64,000 nt of DNA from Rhodococcus xishaensis. Its GTDB lineage: Bacteria; Actinomycetota; Actinomycetes; Mycobacteriales; Mycobacteriaceae. Positions 1-7,332 of the stretch are shown here, piece after piece. A program made the position numbers and the translations under genes. Numbering within the stretch: the first letter of the stretch is position 1; every line of letters starts with the position of its first letter. The notes under the pieces were generated by a model. The model had not been told where the DNA came from and made no database searches. It saw nothing but the letters and a program-made list of their open reading frames with translations. Where the stretch lies: positions 1-64,000 of the forward strand of contig NZ_RKLO01000004.1 in the NCBI RefSeq assembly GCF_004011825.1, in the 5' to 3' direction.

Positions 1-2758
1 GACCCACCGTCACCGAAGACACCGCGAACTCGACACAACCACCCACACCCGACCGCACCGCAGGCCGCGGCCGATCCGTCGGCAACGCCAACACATCCGG
101 CAACCCCGCCAACACACCCGCCCAATAGTCGGATCGGCCGATGAGCTCGAGCGAGTACCCCTCGGCGCCGAGCGAAGGGACCCAGCGCACCTCGTCACCA
201 GTACGGTAGAGGCGCTGTCCCGGTTCCCCGAATGGGTTGGCTACGAAACGCTCCGCCGTCAACCCCCGACGGTCGTGATACCCGCGCGCCAGGCCCTGCC
301 CGCCCAGGTAGAGTTCGCCCACGACCCCCGCCGGGACCGGCTGCAGCCTGCGGTCCAACACGACGGCGCTCACCCCCCGGAGGGGTCGGCCGACGGTAAT
401 CGGGCTACCCCGCGACAGCGGTTCGCCGACGGTCGCAACGATCGTCGTTTCGGTCGGCCCGTAGCTGTTGGTGAACCGGCACACCATTCCGAACCGGTCA
501 ACGAGATCTGGTGTGCACACATCCCCGCCCACCACCACCGCTTCGAGATGCTCGAGTGTCCGCGGGTCGACGGTGTTCAGCGCCGCAGGAGCCGAAATGA
601 TGTGTGTCACCATCTCGTTTCGCAGGAGGTCGATCAGTTCGTTCCCGCCGCGCACTTCCGGTGGGACAACGACCATGGTGGCACCGGCACTGAATGCCGG
701 GATCATCTCGAACACAGAGGCATCGAAGCTCGCCGACGAGAAGCACAACACCCGCGATTGCGCGGTGACACCGAGTTCCGAGCGGGCGGCGGCCGCGAAA
801 TTCGCTAGCCCGGCGTGTGTGACCAGGACGCCTTTCGGGACACCGGTCGAGCCCGACGAGTAGATCAGGTACGCCGTGTTGTCCGGTCGCAACACCGAAG
901 TGCGCTCCCCATCCATGATCTGCGCGTCCGTCAGACCCGCACACTGCCTGATAGTTGCATCGGCGTCGAGCGTGATCCAGTGTGTGGTATCGGGCAGATA
1001 CGCGACCATCTCACTCAGCGTGATACCCACGAGCGCAACCGAATCGGAGAGTATGTGCGCGATCAGGTCGGTCGGCAGAGTCGGGTCGATCGGCACGAAG
1101 GCGGCGCCCGCCTTGGCAACTGCCCAGAACGCGACCAACGAATTCGTCGATCGCGGCAGGCTCAATGCGACAGAGGTCTCCGGGCCGGCACCACGCTCGA
1201 TCAGCAACCGCGCCAATCGGTTGGAACGGGCGTCGAGATCCCGGTAAGTGATCTCGGTTCCCGATGCACGGATCGCGATACCGTCCGGGGCGGCGGCCAC
1301 ACCATCGGCCAGCAGATCGGGCATCAGACACACCGGTTCAGGCTCCGGCCCGTGCGCGGGGACCAGGTGCGCGACCTCATCCTCGTACAGGATCTCGAGG
1401 TCGACGACCCTACGATCGGGCGGAGCAACGGCGAAGGCGGCCAGGAATTCGAGGAATCGCTCGTGGTGTCCGCGCAACTGCTCCTCGGTGTACAGGTTCG
1501 GATTGGCCTCGAAGTCGATCTGCGCCACCCGGCCCGCGACGCTGGGGTACAGATTCACGGTCAGATCCTCGACAGGACCGGTGCCCAAAACGTTGTAGCG
1601 GCCGACCGAGTCACGGACCCGAAACTCGTTCTGGAACAGCATGATGTTGATCGACGGACCGAAGAGGCCCAGATGACCCCCGCCGATCCCGGCGTCCCGT
1701 CGAATGTCCTCGGACCGGTACCGCTGGTGGCGCAGCGCACCCGCCAACTCGAGTTGCGCAGACCGCATCAAGTCGGCAACGGTCGTCTCGTCCCGTACAG
1801 CTAGACGGACCGGCACGACGTTCGCAACCATGCCACCGGAGTTGCGCAGTCGCGCGGTGGTTCGGGCCGAGACCGGAAGACTCAGCACGACATCGTCCTC
1901 ACCGGTCAGGCGGGACAAGAACGCCGCCACTGCGGCCACTGTCACGGCAGCGAACATCGAGCCCGGTTGCCTGGCCAGTAGCCGCTGCACCGCGACTTCG
2001 GTGGCGCGCGGCAGTGGTGCGCTGATCACCAGGGCAGGCAATCTGGGGGCTGCCGACCGTCCTGCAAGACTGCTCGGGTCCGGGAAGTCGCGGCTGCGCT
2101 CGGACCAATATCGGCGATCCTTCTCGAATCTGCTGGATGTGCGGTATCGAGCCTCGTCCTCGACGATTTCGCGGAGTGAACTTGCCAGGAACCTCGCCGG
2201 ATCGCGTTCCTCTACCGTTGCCGCATACAGTTCCGCGGCCCGGTTCATGAACGTCATTGCGCCGAAGCCGTCGAGCGCGATGTGGTGGATCCGCGAGTAC
2301 AAGTAGTAGTGGTTGTCGGCAAGGCGCAGCGTTGCGGCGCGGGCCAGCCGATCGCTCAGCAGGTCGATCGGGGTGCTGTTGTCGGCCCGCATCCAGGCGT
2401 GGGCGGCCGCGCGTGGATCTTCTTCGGCCCGGAAGTCGTGGTGAATCCACTCGAGGCCGAGCGACTCATCGATCAGCTGGAACGGTTCACCGTCTCTCTC
2501 GACGATCCGCAGCATGCCGGTTCCGAGTTCGCGCGCCGCGGTGAGCGCGCTCTCCACCAGCAAGTCGACGTCGAGATCGAGATCGGTGAACTCAATGTAC
2601 TGGGAGATCAGGATCGGAACATCATCGAGGAGATGCTGAGCGAACCAGATACCGCGTTGAGCAGCAGAAAGAGGAAACAGACCTGACTGCGTCGGGATGT
2701 CAGCGCTCGACACTCCCCATAGGGCGTAGCCGAAATCGAGATCGTCCGACGATGACAC
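1..2758 (-). CDS. Nonribosomal peptide synthetase, N-terminal part (C-A...), runs off window edge
   Basis: The open frame encodes a starter-type condensation domain (about residues 20-440; LSAAQRGIWFAQ near the N-terminus and HHIALDG motif) followed by an adenylation domain with the P-loop [10 protein letters not shown], core YGPTETT and YRTGD. GTG at 2758 is chosen because a GGTGGGG sequence lies about nine bases upstream; an in-frame stop lies farther upstream. By eye alignment to GrsA the specificity residues read D-A-F-I-V-G-S-I-V, suggesting a hydrophobic substrate, with low certainty. At about base 127 the adenylation domain breaks off after GRSD and continues in frame into YWAGVLAGLPDVLALP, which is the middle of a condensation domain. 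Codon choice also changes there, from C-ending codons to GTG/TTG/GGT. Adenylation cores A8-A10, the carrier domain and the condensation active site are therefore missing at the join. This is either an assembly chimera at a contig end or a real deletion. Confidence 0.9.
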   Translation of the reverse strand, partial: MSSSDDLDFGYALWGVSSADIPTQSGLFPLSAAQRGIWFAQHLLDDVPILISQYIEFTDLDLDVDLLVESALTAARELGTGMLRIVERDGEPFQLIDESLGLEWIHHDFRAEEDPRAAAHAWMRADNSTPIDLLSDRLARAATLRLADNHYYLYSRIHHIALDGFGAMTFMNRAAELYAATVEERDPARFLASSLREIVEDEARYRTSSRFEKDRRYWSERSRDFPDPSSLAGRSAAPRLPALVISAPLPRATEVAVQRLLARQPGSMFAAVTVAAVAAFLSRLTGEDDVVLSLPVSARTTARLRNSGGMVANVVPVRLAVRDETTVADLMRSAQLELAGALRHQRYRSEDIRRDAGIGGGHLGLFGPSINIMLFQNEFRVRDSVGRYNVLGTGPVEDLTVNLYPSVAGRVAQIDFEANPNLYTEEQLRGHHERFLEFLAAFAVAPPDRRVVDLEILYEDEVAHLVPAHGPEPEPVCLMPDLLADGVAAAPDGIAIRASGTEITYRDLDARSNRLARLLIERGAGPETSVALSLPRSTNSLVAFWAVAKAGAAFVPIDPTLPTDLIAHILSDSVALVGITLSEMVAYLPDTTHWITLDADATIRQCAGLTDAQIMDGERTSVLRPDNTAYLIYSSGSTGVPKGVLVTHAGLANFAAAARSELGVTAQSRVLCFSSASFDASVFEMIPAFSAGATMVVVPPEVRGGNELIDLLRNEMVTHIISAPAALNTVDPRTLEHLEAVVVGGDVCTPDLVDRFGMVCRFTNSYGPTETTIVATVGEPLSRGSPITVGRPLRGVSAVVLDRRLQPVPAGVVGELYLGGQGLARGYHDRRGLTAERFVANPFGEPGQRLYRTGDEVRWVPSLGAEGYSLELIGRSDYWAGVLAGLPDVLALPTDRPRPAVRSGVGGCVEFAVSSVTVG

Positions 2759-3116
2759 TGATTTGTTCCCCACCGCTACGTATGCGCGAGCCTGGGAACC
2801 TGGGTTGTGCCCCGGCGGACCCAGTACCGCCTGATTTACTCGTGCGAGGACCTACACCTGCGTACCCCCTAGCCAAGCGAGATCGTTTTCAGGTCGGGGT
2901 GTAACAGAGCATACCAACTAGCCCCTTTGACGGTGCCGCCGCTCCGTCGTACGTGGACGAAGGCTCCGGCAGCCCCGAGCACGACTTTCCCAACCGCAAC
3001 ACGACTTTCATGACCTAGAATTCGATGCACACCGAATCCGATGCACACCGCTGCGATGTTGAAGAACGCAGGCGGGTCAGGCCAACCGTTGCTTCACCGA
3101 TCGACGGGAAATTCAC
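2759..3116. other. Intergenic region between divergent NRPS fragment and amidotransferase gene
   Basis: This 358-base stretch has visibly lower GC than the flanking genes and must hold the promoters of the two divergent genes. No iron-box, convincing -35/-10 pair or small gene could be supported. It contains two short direct repeats (CGATGCACACCG twice, and CACGACTTTC twice) close to the amidotransferase gene. Confidence 0.6.
3023..3050. repeat. 12-bp direct repeat CGATGCACACCG, two copies
   Basis: Copies lie at 3023-3034 and 3039-3050, with a period of 16 bp, about 70 bases upstream of the amidotransferase start. They could be a regulator site, or chance. Confidence 0.5.
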
Positions 3117-3986
3117 TTGTGCCGATTGTTCGGGCTGTCCGCCTCCCCGTACCGCGTCCGCGCGTCCTTCTGGCTGCTCGATGCACCGGACAGCCTGGTT
3201 GAGCAAAGTTGGCGAGAACCGGACGGAACGGGACTCGGGACGTTTGCGGCGGACGGAGCACCAGTGGTGGAGAAGCGACCACTCGCCGCGCACGAAGACA
3301 AGCAGTTTGCCACTGAGGCGAAAGATCGGTACTCGACGACGTTCGTCGCCCACATCCGGTTCGCGACAACAGGTGATCTGCGTCCACGAAACACCCATCC
3401 GTTCGCTCAGTGCGGCCGCCTCTTCGCCCACAACGGTGTCGTTCAGAACTTGCCCCGGCTCGAGGCCGAACTAGGGTCCGACCTCGGCCTGGTCCGAGGC
3501 GACACCGACTCCGAGCGCATCTTCGCCCTCATCACCCGACACATCGAGAGAAGCAGCGGCGACGTGACCGCAGGGATCACCGCGGCGGTTGACTGGTTGG
3601 CCGACAACGTGCCGACTCACGCCCTCAACTTCATCCTGACTACCCCTGACGAACTGTGGGCGCTGCGCTACCCGGATACACACGACCTGCTGTTTCTCGA
3701 ACGTCACCCAGGCGGTCCGAGCGGCAGCCGTCATCTTCAGCAGACGAGCGGGACCGGTAGGATTCGCGCCCGGTCCGAAAACCTCGCTGAGCGCCCGGCG
3801 GTCGTGGTGGCAAGTGAGCAGATGGATGAGGACCCTGGGTGGACACCGTTGCGGTCAGGTGAACTCCTCCACGTCGATCGAGAACTCCGTACGAGCCGAG
3901 AAGTGATACTCGATCGCCCACCGCGCTACCCGATCCTCCTCGACGATCTGAGCGCACACGCGAAGGCTGCGGTGGCGCAAAAGTAG
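3117..3986 (+). CDS. Class II glutamine amidotransferase family protein
   Basis: The 289-residue product starts MCRLFG, giving the Cys2 nucleophile typical of class II (Ntn-type) glutamine amidotransferases after Met removal. Further family motifs are HIRFATTG (about residues 79-86) and FAHNGVV (about 104-110). There is no synthetase domain, so it resembles the stand-alone YafJ/EgtC-like branch that hydrolyses glutamine or a gamma-glutamyl compound; the substrate is not visible. The start is TTG, supported by GGGAA at a suitable distance. The gene is divergent from the NRPS fragment and converges on the sigma factor gene, with only about 55 bases between the two stops. It is not in an ergothioneine operon, so EgtC itself is unlikely. 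Confidence 0.85.
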   Translation: MCRLFGLSASPYRVRASFWLLDAPDSLVEQSWREPDGTGLGTFAADGAPVVEKRPLAAHEDKQFATEAKDRYSTTFVAHIRFATTGDLRPRNTHPFAQCGRLFAHNGVVQNLPRLEAELGSDLGLVRGDTDSERIFALITRHIERSSGDVTAGITAAVDWLADNVPTHALNFILTTPDELWALRYPDTHDLLFLERHPGGPSGSRHLQQTSGTGRIRARSENLAERPAVVVASEQMDEDPGWTPLRSGELLHVDRELRTSREVILDRPPRYPILLDDLSAHAKAAVAQK

Positions 3987-4041
3987 CGTTCCCTTGACCG
4001 TCACCGCCGAATGACACAGCGCTGCAGTCGAACTGAACGAG

Positions 4042-4659
4042 TCAGGCCGCGGCATCCGACGCCGGTCGCGCCCGGGTCCGCAACCGGCCGAGTGCACGAT
4101 GCTGGGCGATCCGGACCGCACCCGGTGTCGTGCCGAGCGCGTCTGCCGTCTCGGCCGCGGACATCCCCCACGCCAACCGCATCACCACGATCTGCCGATG
4201 GCGCGGCGACAGGGACTCGACGAGTTCCCGCGCCTGCTCGCCGCTCTCGATCGCGATGGCCCGATCCTCCGGGCCAGAATTCGGGCAGACCGGCTCGCCG
4301 GCATCCTCGAGCGGCGCGCACGCGCGACGAGTCGCGCGCCGTGCGTCCACGACCTTGTGCCCGGCGATCGCGTACACGTAGGTCAGGAACGACGAACCCT
4401 GGTCGCTGTACCGAGGCAGTGCCGTCATCAAGGCAAGGCACGTTTCGTGGGCAACGTCCTCGGCGACGGACCGGAGCTCACCAGGCCCCAACCGCGCGAA
4501 ACAGTAGCGCCGCACGAGCGGGTACACCAGGGCGAGAACCCTTTCGCTCGCGTCACGGTCACCCGCGACCGCTCGGGGCACCCATTCGTCGAGCACCTCC
4601 CGGGCGCGCGCCGGCGACATCTCGTCAGGTCGCGTTGCGGTGCACATGTTCCCGTACAT
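4042..4659 (-). CDS. sigD: ECF RNA polymerase sigma factor, SigD-like
   Basis: The 205-residue product has region 2 (DVAHETCLALMTALPRY, with core-binding and -10 recognition segments at about residues 30-100) and region 4 (SPRHRQIVVMRLAWG followed by the helix-turn-helix SAAETADALGTTPGAVRIAQH). Spacing and wording match mycobacterial SigD (for example LATITALPRYRDRG in the family), a sigma factor linked to starvation and stationary phase. ATG 4659 is preferred over an upstream GTG because GAGGAG lies six bases before it. No anti-sigma gene is adjacent: the neighbour upstream is a small membrane protein on the other strand, which could be coincidental. Assignment to SigD rather than another ECF group rests on remembered sequence similarity. 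Confidence 0.8.
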   Translation of the reverse strand: MYGNMCTATRPDEMSPARAREVLDEWVPRAVAGDRDASERVLALVYPLVRRYCFARLGPGELRSVAEDVAHETCLALMTALPRYSDQGSSFLTYVYAIAGHKVVDARRATRRACAPLEDAGEPVCPNSGPEDRAIAIESGEQARELVESLSPRHRQIVVMRLAWGMSAAETADALGTTPGAVRIAQHRALGRLRTRARPASDAAA

Positions 4660-4858
4660 GTCGGTCTCCTCGCCGGGCGGCACGCTCGGCCATCCCATTG
4701 ACATCGATCCTCGGCCCGGATCGGAAGGTCCGCCAGGCACCCTCGGGTGGGTGACGCGCACCCCCGCGCCAGCCTCCTGCTTCTCCTAGCCGCCGCGTGC
4801 GCGAAGGTACGGTTGACGTTTTGCACGAATCTGCCGTCTTCACCGGGAGTCCGACAGT

Positions 4859-5059
4859 ATGAGAAACACACTGCTATTGATCTGCCAACTTGCTGCATCC
4901 TTGATGTGTCTGCTGGGGATCATGACGTTCGTCTACGGGTTCTTCCCTGCAGGAAATTTCTATCGGGGATTGATCTACGGAGCGCTCTCCGTACTCTTCG
5001 GGATTGTTGCGATGAAGTGCGACGCTCGCCGGAAACTTGGTAATCGGCAACCACAATAG
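4859..5059 (+). CDS. Small membrane protein, unknown function
   Basis: The 66-residue protein has two hydrophobic segments (about residues 3-27 and 35-52) and a short basic tail (KCDARRKLGNRQPQ), so it should be a two-pass membrane protein. GGGAG lies about nine bases before the ATG. It is divergent from the SigD-like gene, about 200 bases away. I do not recognise the family. The length and residue pattern look like a real small gene, but coding bias is not strong. Confidence 0.5.
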   Translation: MRNTLLLICQLAASLMCLLGIMTFVYGFFPAGNFYRGLIYGALSVLFGIVAMKCDARRKLGNRQPQ

Positions 5060-5447
5060 GCTGCACGGCCCGTTCCGAGGTGTCCTGCCGAGCGGCAGAA
5101 GGTTCTCGCGTACCCTCTCGACCTGGCCAACCAACCTTCAGATTTCAAAGCCAGAAGACGTCATCCGCCAGCTGGAACACCTCCGTGTGACGGCGATCGG
5201 CGCTCTCGGCAAGGAAGAGGTCCGAGCGTTGTGCACCATGCTGACCCTAGGGACGCCTCCATCTCTCTTGCGAAGTGTGGAACCCGTCGCTCCCGCACCG
5301 GCGTCGACTGTCGCCGCAAGATGACGTAACGACCCCGTCGAAGGTGCCTGCTTCAACAGGCGGTCCCCCCTCCGGCGAACGGCGTCCGAATCTGCCTCAC
5401 GCCGATCAGGGGTAGGCACGCGGGCCGTCCGGTGGTGTCATTAACTC
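5060..5447. other. Gap with possible decayed regulator remnant
   Basis: This 388-base stretch has no convincing gene. A frame from about 5106 to 5324 on the plus strand encodes a helical segment ending VTAIGALGKEEVRALCTML, which recalls the last helix of MarR-family repressors. There is no DNA-binding domain and no good start, so it may be a remnant or chance. Confidence 0.4.
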
Positions 5448-5693
5448 ATGAGTGAGGACAAGCGACACTTCGTGGCGAGCCGCCTCGACGGACTCATCCA
5501 CACGCTCGAACTGAACGCACCAACAGCGGACGAGCCGTCTCCGGTGCCCACCGCGCACGGGTTCACCGGTTCGCTCGCCGAGGCACAGCGGCACCGCGCC
5601 GAACTGGAGTCGGCGACGCCCGCCCGCATCGACGAGATCGCGGCGGGCTACCCGGAGATCGAGAAGGACTGGGCGCAGCGGCAACCGACCTGA
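5448..5693 (+). CDS. Conserved-looking small hypothetical protein
   Basis: An 81-residue acidic, soluble, Glu/Ala-rich protein starting MSEDKRHFVASRL, with ATG start. The codons are strongly GC-ending at third positions, which supports real coding. It has no signal peptide, membrane segment or known motif. It converges on the UsfY-like gene with an 18-base gap. I do not recognise the family. Confidence 0.6.
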   Translation: MSEDKRHFVASRLDGLIHTLELNAPTADEPSPVPTAHGFTGSLAEAQRHRAELESATPARIDEIAAGYPEIEKDWAQRQPT

Positions 5694-5711
5694 CGACCGG
5701 TCGCCGGGACG

Positions 5712-5999
5712 TCAGTGCCCGTACGGGTAGAGCACACCTGCGGCGTCCAGCCGCTTGACCCGGCGATGTTCGATGAGGACCCACGTGGTTCCCAGCACGA
5801 GGCTGACCGCGCAGATCACCCCGGTGATCAGTGCCCAGCCCCGGAACCCGTAGCCGGCCGCGACAAGTGTCATGCCAAGGGTCACGATCGCGATCCCGAT
5901 CAGCCCGTACCCGGGCCAGTTACGGCTGTCTTCTATGGCCTCACCCGGATGGTCCCGCGGGATGTTGACCGGATGGTGTCCATCGTCGAAGTAGCTCAC
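5712..5999 (-). CDS. UsfY-like small membrane protein
   Basis: The 95-residue product has a polar N-terminus (DHPGEAIEDSRNWPGYG), two hydrophobic segments (about residues 33-50 and 54-76) and a basic tail (EHRRVKRLD). The order DH..GE..WPGY, two membrane helices, then EHxRVxR recalls mycobacterial UsfY, encoded upstream of sigF in that genus. GTG 5999 is chosen because GGGAG sits five bases upstream; the frame is open further. Its function is not known. Here it is not next to a sigF gene. Confidence 0.6.
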   Translation of the reverse strand: MSYFDDGHHPVNIPRDHPGEAIEDSRNWPGYGLIGIAIVTLGMTLVAAGYGFRGWALITGVICAVSLVLGTTWVLIEHRRVKRLDAAGVLYPYGH

Positions 6000-6271
6000 A
6001 AAAGCTCCCGGTTGATTCCGTTTGCGCTCTCGTCGTACTGCGTCGACTCGTCGCCAGACGAGACGGGCGACGGCCTCCTCCGCATTGTCTCCCACTGGGG
6101 GCTTTCCCGCACGTATATGGCATTCGCGTCGACCCCCTGGGGTGGCGAAATCAGCACCCTCGGTGATCTGCCGCGACTCCGTGGGGCGCTGGTGACGGGC
6201 TCCGCGGGCGACGAGATTGGGACGTGCGGTACCGAAACCGCACTTCCCGTCTCGATCACCTGGAGGGTGTC

Positions 6272-7186
6272 ATGCCGACCACTGTGCGCATCCACCAGCA
6301 GGGCCGCCCCCGGGTGGTCGAGGCCGACGACGGTGTCACTCTGGCCGTCCGCGAGTACGGTGACCCTGACGCCTCGGTGACGGTGGTGTTCGTCCACGGT
6401 CACTGCCTGCACACCCACTCGTGGGCGCGATTGCGTTCGCACCTGACCCGCGAGTGGGGGCCGTCGATCCGGATGGTGTTCTACGACCACCGTGGGCACG
6501 GCGAATCCGACAGCGCGCCCGCGCACACGTACACGATCGACCAATTGGGCCGCGACCTCGACACCGTCATCCAGGCGGTCGCACCCGACGGACCGATAGT
6601 TCTCGTCGGGCACTCGATGGGTGGCATGGCCACACTGGCCTACACGCGTCAGCATCCCGAGGTCGTCGGCAACCGCGTCGTGGGAGTGGGTCTGCTGTCC
6701 ACGGCCGCGAGCGGCATTACCCGCTCGGGGCTCGGCCGGTTCCTCCGACATCCCCTCGTCTCGGCGCTGCGGTTCGGCGCCGAGCGCATGCCTCGATTCG
6801 CTCAGCGCGTCGCCTCGATTGCGCTCGACAATCACACGTCCGTGGTCACGATGTACGGATTCCTCCGGTCGCTCGCCGGGTTCGACGAGTCCGAGTCGCT
6901 CGCCGCACTCGGCGACATCCCGTCCCTCGTACTTGGCGGCACCGCCGACCTGCTGACGCCGTTCGAACACTCCGTCGCGATCGCGGCCAACCTGCACTCC
7001 GCCGAATTGGTCCGTCTCCACGACGCCGGGCACTCGGTGATCCTGGACCAGGCAGCCGAGGTGGCGCACGCGTTGGTGCGTCTCGTCACCCGAGCCGGCC
7101 TCCACCACCCGATCGCGTCGACGACCGACCCGGTCTCGGAGGTCGCACAGCTGCGGGCCGACAATCTCGGATACGCCCTCGCATAG
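6272..7186 (+). CDS. Alpha/beta hydrolase
   Basis: The 304-residue protein has the complete alpha/beta hydrolase set: oxyanion region HGHCLHT (about residue 33), nucleophile elbow GHSMGG (about 112-117, Ser nucleophile), acid region GTADLLTPFEH (about 230) and catalytic His in AGHSVI (about 256). ATG 6272 is preceded by GGAGG. No signal peptide is seen, so it is probably cytoplasmic. The substrate cannot be read; esterase, lipase or epoxide hydrolase-like roles are all possible. It lies about 150 bases before the LuxR-type regulator on the same strand, so the regulator may control it or respond to its product. Confidence 0.85.
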   Translation: MPTTVRIHQQGRPRVVEADDGVTLAVREYGDPDASVTVVFVHGHCLHTHSWARLRSHLTREWGPSIRMVFYDHRGHGESDSAPAHTYTIDQLGRDLDTVIQAVAPDGPIVLVGHSMGGMATLAYTRQHPEVVGNRVVGVGLLSTAASGITRSGLGRFLRHPLVSALRFGAERMPRFAQRVASIALDNHTSVVTMYGFLRSLAGFDESESLAALGDIPSLVLGGTADLLTPFEHSVAIAANLHSAELVRLHDAGHSVILDQAAEVAHALVRLVTRAGLHHPIASTTDPVSEVAQLRADNLGYALA

Positions 7187-7332
7187 TCCGCAAATGCCCC
7201 TCGCACGACATGGATGTTGTGCCAGACTTTGCTGTTCGTGCACGTGACCTCAGTGAGTCACGATGTGCGCCGGGGTTTCATGGGGCAGTACCGCCTAGGC
7301 CGACGGTGTCGGTGGACGAGGGGAGCGTGGTT

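Noticed and set aside
3117-3986. Ergothioneine biosynthesis amidohydrolase EgtC
   Set aside because: It shares the class II amidotransferase start, but no egt genes are nearby and the sequence beyond the core differs, so only the family is called.
5996-7243. A 415-codon open frame antisense to the alpha/beta hydrolase
   Set aside because: The sense strand encodes a complete hydrolase with all catalytic motifs; the antisense protein is His/Arg/Asp-rich and meaningless.
6421-7332. N-terminal extension of the LuxR-type regulator over the hydrolase gene
   Set aside because: The frame is open but the residues are Arg/Pro-rich shadow sequence of the hydrolase; the regulator ATPase domain begins after 7333.
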